Positions 6,077-8,494 of a DNA stretch of 8,494 bases are shown here, piece by piece; within the stretch, counting starts at the first letter, position 1, and the number at the start of each line of letters is the position of its first letter. The DNA lies in the NCBI GenBank assembly GCA_002381045.1, contig DFWT01000271.1:14653-23146 (forward strand), written 5' to 3'. Origin of the DNA: Rhodoferax sp. UBA4127 (GTDB lineage: Bacteria > Pseudomonadota > Gammaproteobacteria > Burkholderiales > Burkholderiaceae_C). Below the pieces are notes generated by a model. The model saw nothing but the letters and a program-made list of their open reading frames with translations. It ran no database searches and was not told the DNA's origin. Position numbers and translations under genes: made by a program.

Positions 6077-7006
6077 TTATCGAATCTCTGGTGGTGTGAT
6101 TTCTGCAACTTCCAGCAACAGCCACCCAATCACCGCTGCATCCAGGCACATCTGCAGATGCCCGATGCCACTGAATTCAGTCGCCTGGGCGCCTTCCAGC
6201 AGTTGCTCGCGCTGTGGGTAAACAATGTTGTCGTGCTGTGAGAACGCCAGGTGCATGCGCTGGCGGGTGGCGGGTGTTTCGGCCTGTGCCAGCGCGTGTA
6301 ACCAGGCGCTGCCCCAGGCCATTTGCGCGCCGTTGGGTGTGCTCACCCATTGCGGCGCACGGGTGCCTTGGTGCGGCGTGCCCAAGGTGATGATCTTGGC
6401 AGCGCGGGTACTGCCATAAGCACGTAACCAGGCCCGAATCGCCAAGCCGCCCATGCTGTGCCCGACCAGAATCACCTTTTCTGAATGGGTTTGGGTACAA
6501 AGCTGGGTGACCGCGCTATCTATCGAGGTTGCATAGTCATCAATCGAGGTGAACAGCGGTTCTAGGTCAAGCGCCAGCACGCTGTGGCCCTGGGCCCGGA
6601 GTTGGGGCGTCACGACATCCCAAACCCGGTGATTGCAGACAAAGCCGTGGACCAAGAGCACTGGCAACGCGTTCTGGCCCGGTTTGGCAGTGCTGGTAGG
6701 AGGTAAAACACCCGGGTTGCTTCGCGTCCATGGCAGCCGCAAACCATAAACCAGCAGCGCGGCCATCAGCTCGCCCCAGGCCGCCTTCAACCAGGGTGCC
6801 AGCGGCCCGGGGGAACGCGACAACAGCATGGAACTTGCAATGATGACTGCCTGCAAAAAAATCACCCATCCCAAGGCGATCAGCAGGATCAGAATGAGCG
6901 CGATGGCACCCCACCGTGGCGCCATCTGTACCGCTGCCCAGCTGCCGATCAGGCCGCCCACCAGCAGTTGCACTAGGTAAGTCCAGCGAAGAAGTCGGGC
7001 AAGCAT
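6077..7006 (-). CDS. Membrane-anchored alpha/beta hydrolase (lipase/esterase-like)
   Basis: A 309-residue protein with two N-terminal hydrophobic segments (about 5-25 and 33-60), a linker, and an alpha/beta-hydrolase domain from about residue 110. Catalytic parts are seen: HGF oxyanion loop (H120), GHSMGG nucleophile elbow (S184), likely acid D259 in SQHDNIV, and H283 in GIGHLQM. The GHSMGG elbow and the single-chain layout recall triacylglycerol lipases and PGAP1-like esterases. The substrate is unknown. Numbering is from the ATG at 7006. An in-frame TTG three codons earlier (7015) is possible but less likely, and neither has a clear ribosome site. It is the first gene of an operon with the two CHR genes (7-bp gap), a link I cannot explain functionally. 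Confidence 0.85.
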   Translation of the reverse strand: MLARLLRWTYLVQLLVGGLIGSWAAVQMAPRWGAIALILILLIALGWVIFLQAVIIASSMLLSRSPGPLAPWLKAAWGELMAALLVYGLRLPWTRSNPGVLPPTSTAKPGQNALPVLLVHGFVCNHRVWDVVTPQLRAQGHSVLALDLEPLFTSIDDYATSIDSAVTQLCTQTHSEKVILVGHSMGGLAIRAWLRAYGSTRAAKIITLGTPHQGTRAPQWVSTPNGAQMAWGSAWLHALAQAETPATRQRMHLAFSQHDNIVYPQREQLLEGAQATEFSGIGHLQMCLDAAVIGWLLLEVAEITPPEIR

Positions 7007-7156
7007 GGTGGGCAATTGGGTTGAGGTCGACGGTTGAGCGGGAGGCAGAACCTGCGTCAGAGTATGCCGCGTGTCGGGCAGCCATAAGCGCTGCGCTACT
7101 GGACTTGCTCACCTATAGTTGGCCCAACCCAATTCTCTGCTCTCGTCGATCCAACC
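7007..7156. promoter_or_regulatory. Divergent promoter region between hydrolase operon and MOSC gene
   Basis: This 150-bp region should hold promoters for both directions. Perfect 10-base inverted arms, AATTGGGTTG (7014-7023) and CAACCCAATT (7125-7134), lie near its two ends, 7 bp and 22 bp from the respective ATGs. The right arm overlaps a small dyad, GTTGG-C-CCAAC (7118-7128), next to a TATAGT at 7114-7119 that could be a -10 element for the MOSC gene. No matching -35 element is evident. Confidence 0.4.
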
Positions 7157-7735
7157 ATGCCCCACCTCCTAAGCATTCAAGTCGCCCAGGCCCGACCCGC
7201 CCTGATCAACGGCCGCCGCGTGATGACCGCCATTCACAAACGGGCCGTCACTGGCGAGGTGCTTGCCAAGCCATTGGGTTTGGTGAGTGATGAGCAGGCG
7301 GATTTGTCGGTGCACGGTGGGCTGGACAAAGCTGTGTATGCCTACCCCAGTGAACACTACGCGTTTTGGCGTGCGGCGCGATCTGAGGCGGGCGTGAGCC
7401 CCATGGACGATGCCTTGCCTTGGGGCAGCATGGGCGAGAACCTGAGTCTCTCAGGTTTGTTAGAGGCGGATGTGTGGGTGGGTGATGTGCTGCGTTTTGC
7501 GAACTGTGCACTGCGGGTGACCCAACCGCGTGAACCTTGCTACAAGTTCAATGCGGCCATGGGCTTTAACACCGCCTCCAAACGCATGGCACAGGCAGGC
7601 TGCTGTGGTTTTTACTTAGCGGTACAGGAACCTGGCAAATTGTGCGCAGGTGATTCATTTGAACTGGTGCCCGGCTCGCGTGGACTGGGGATTCCTGAGA
7701 GCTTTAACGCCAAGATGTTCAAGCACACGCGCTGA
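7157..7735 (+). CDS. MOSC-domain protein, YiiM-like
   Basis: A 192-residue soluble protein with a MOSC (molybdenum cofactor sulfurase C-terminal) domain. It shows VHGGLDKAVYAYPSEHY (52-68), a WGSMGENL segment (89-96) and the conserved cysteine in QPREPCYKF (C128), which MOSC proteins are thought to use for the cofactor or transferred sulfur. It most resembles E. coli YiiM, which uses molybdenum cofactor to detoxify N-hydroxylated bases such as 6-hydroxylaminopurine. YiiM is longer (about 220 residues) and ends in a small three-helix domain. This protein stops soon after the MOSC core, so that domain seems reduced or missing. The ATG at 7157 fits the family start, although the ribosome site is weak. 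It stands alone on its strand, divergent from the hydrolase operon. Confidence 0.87.
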   Translation: MPHLLSIQVAQARPALINGRRVMTAIHKRAVTGEVLAKPLGLVSDEQADLSVHGGLDKAVYAYPSEHYAFWRAARSEAGVSPMDDALPWGSMGENLSLSGLLEADVWVGDVLRFANCALRVTQPREPCYKFNAAMGFNTASKRMAQAGCCGFYLAVQEPGKLCAGDSFELVPGSRGLGIPESFNAKMFKHTR

Positions 7736-7792
7736 ACCTGAGCAATCGCTGCGTTGCGGTGCTGTAAAACTGCAGGGCGGTATGTAGGAAGG

Positions 7793-7808
7793 CCAGCATG
7801 AATGCTGG
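7793..7808. terminator. Small hairpin after the MOSC gene, possible weak terminator
   Basis: CCAGCAT (7793-7799) and ATGCTGG (7802-7808) are perfect inverted arms around GA, realistically a 5-bp stem with a 6-base loop in RNA. It starts 58 bp after the MOSC stop. No T-run follows, so intrinsic termination is doubtful. Confidence 0.25.
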
Positions 7809-7818
7809 GCAGTAACCC

Positions 7819-7950
7819 GGCACGGCGACCGGGTCAGGTGCATGCGGTTTTGGGGACAAATCACGCGCGGGGAGGCGTTGTAAGTCGACAGCCGCTTCAG
7901 GCACGCGCCTTTGACCCCAAAGCCCGGTCACCTGACCCAATCACCCTGCC
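7819..7950. repeat. Long imperfect palindrome, about 132 bp
   Basis: The strongest arms are GGGTCAGGTG (7831-7840) with CACCTGACCC (7929-7938), and TTTGGGG (7849-7855) with CCCCAAA (7915-7921), both perfect. Outside them GGCACGGCGACC (7819-7830) pairs with 8 of 12 bases of 7939-7950, and further partial pairing continues inward to an apex around GTCGAC (7884-7889). It could be a remnant of a small non-autonomous element, a structured RNA, or a bidirectional transcription end. Confidence 0.55.
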
Positions 7951-8024
7951 TCACGCCGCTTGCATTCTGACCCAGTCGCCACGTCTGGTACTACTGTTGA
8001 ATGCTTTGTCAATCAATGGAAAAT

Positions 8025-8066
8025 GCTGCGCTAATGATAGCTATTTGCCCTTTATTCATATGGGCT
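8025..8066 (+). repeat. Dispersed 42-bp repeat, copy 4, at the acyltransferase stop codon
   Basis: GCTG, 9 bases, TAGCTATTTGCCC, 11 bases, GGGCT. Stems are possible between GCCC (8047-8050) and GGGC (8062-8065), or between GATAGC (8036-8041) and GCTATC (8064-8069). Its right edge supplies two bases of the acyltransferase TAG stop (8065-8067). Confidence 0.65.
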
Positions 8067-8494
8067 ATCGCTTGTTTTCTCTTGAAAGTATGTTCGAGAT
8101 CAGCGCATCTTTGTCGGCCCACAACTGGTTGACCCAACGCTGGCAGCTCTCGCGCAATGCCTGCTCCGGTGCCTGACCGGATGTGGTCTCGGCTTTTGGC
8201 ACTGGCAGGGTGCGAACCTGCACCACGACGCGGCTGACGCGGCCCATCAAAAAATGGGTAAACGTGGGCTTACCGTCCGGGTAGACGATGGTCACGTCCA
8301 GCACCGCACCAAACTTCTCGCCCATGGCCTCCAGGGCCAGCGTCACACCACCGGCTTTGGGTTTGAGCAGGTGTTTGTAGGGCGATTGTTGGCGTGCCTG
8401 CTTCGCTGGCGTAAAGCGCGTGCCCTCCAAGAAATTCATCACACTGGTGGGCACCAGAGCATACTTTTCGCAGGCGGCGCGGGTGGTGGCGGCG
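8065..8494 (-). CDS. YihG/PlsC-type 1-acylglycerol-3-phosphate acyltransferase, 5' end cut off
   Basis: The C-terminal 142 residues of a membrane-associated lysophospholipid acyltransferase, a class that transfers an acyl chain to lysophosphatidic acid or a related lysolipid. The frame enters at the right edge with no start codon in the window. The visible hallmark is NFLEGTRFTPAK, with EGTR at 8416-8427, the glycerol-phosphate-binding block of the family. The N-terminal HX4D catalytic motif and membrane helix would lie beyond base 8494. The segments after it (KHLLKPKAGGVTLAL, LDVTIVYPDGKPTF and the long tail with a VQVRTLP strand) resemble E. coli YihG more than PlsC itself, from memory. The stop at 8065-8067 lies at the edge of a dispersed-repeat copy, so the last residues may be repeat-derived. 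It converges with the MOSC gene. Confidence 0.88.
   Translation of the reverse strand, partial: AATTRAACEKYALVPTSVMNFLEGTRFTPAKQARQQSPYKHLLKPKAGGVTLALEAMGEKFGAVLDVTIVYPDGKPTFTHFLMGRVSRVVVQVRTLPVPKAETTSGQAPEQALRESCQRWVNQLWADKDALISNILSRENKR

Larger units (their letters stand above)
7736..8064. other. Noncoding stretch between convergent MOSC and acyltransferase genes
   Basis: No reading frame in these 329 bp looks like a real protein. It holds a small hairpin (7793-7808), a long imperfect palindrome (7819-7950), a near-repeat of CTGACCCAATCACC (7932-7945) as CTGACCCAGTCGCC (7967-7980), and most of a dispersed-repeat copy at the right end. It may serve as the 3' untranslated and termination region for both genes, although there is no hairpin followed by a T-run. 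Confidence 0.6.

Noticed and set aside
6567..7112. 181-codon minus-strand frame across the hydrolase start and its promoter region
   Set aside because: The hydrolase frame has the full catalytic set. This one shows only composition-driven sequence and is in the wrong frame.
7719..7940. Small minus-strand frame (73 codons) across the palindrome
   Set aside because: No ribosome site, no recognisable motif, and it runs into the MOSC gene end. It appears to be random open frame in GC-rich DNA.
7736..7990. Possible integron attC site, suggested by the long imperfect palindrome
   Set aside because: I could not find the required GTTRRRY / RYYYAAC core pair at the ends, and no integrase or cassette-like gene is nearby.
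1..8494. Search for a hidden defence, toxin-antitoxin, CRISPR, prophage or biosynthetic system
   Set aside because: All long stretches are accounted for by recognisable metabolic, transport or lipid genes. No regularly spaced direct repeats, integrase, transposase, restriction or toxin motifs were seen on either strand.

Overview
This is a gene-dense, GC-rich chromosomal segment, most likely from a betaproteobacterium of the order Burkholderiales, and probably the family Comamonadaceae (Rhodoferax/Polaromonas-like). The basis is the style of the proteins, the TauE-CysI-DUF934-CysH gene order, and a dispersed TAGCT...GGGCT repeat that I recall from that family. I could not check the placement by search. 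I see no tRNA, rRNA, CRISPR array, insertion sequence or phage gene.

Left part (1-3631, minus strand): an assimilatory sulfate-reduction operon read right to left. It runs from a TauE/SafE-family permease (2840-3631) through a siroheme/[4Fe-4S] sulfite reductase, cysI (1014-2831), and a DUF934 protein (600-1001) to the first 201 codons of cysH (APS/PAPS reductase), which leaves the window at base 1. Spacings are 8 bp, 12 bp and a 4-bp ATGA overlap, so the genes are surely co-transcribed and partly translationally coupled. CysH makes sulfite from activated sulfate, CysI reduces sulfite to sulfide, DUF934 is a conserved partner of unknown biochemistry, and the permease probably moves a sulfur oxyanion. 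No CysJ-type flavoprotein is visible.

Middle (3632-4901): a short AT-rich divergent intergenic region with two dyads, then a secreted LpqC/PHB-depolymerase-family serine esterase on the plus strand. Its 3' end overlaps by 58 bp the end of the convergent operon.

That convergent operon (4844-7006, minus strand) encodes a membrane-anchored alpha/beta hydrolase followed by two single-domain CHR chromate-transporter proteins. They overlap by ATGA and probably act together as a split transporter.

Right part (7007-8494): a divergent promoter region with a separated 10-bp inverted repeat, a YiiM-like MOSC-domain gene on the plus strand (7157-7735), a 329-bp noncoding stretch holding a roughly 132-bp imperfect palindrome, and the 3' part of a YihG/PlsC-type acyltransferase on the minus strand.

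The genes are ordinary housekeeping or accessory genes, and I do not see a clear new defence or biosynthetic system. The most notable signal is a 42-bp repeat present four times with identical internal spacing: inside DUF934, inside cysI, inside the first CHR gene, and across the stop codon of the acyltransferase. It looks like a palindromic element that is tolerated within coding sequence.
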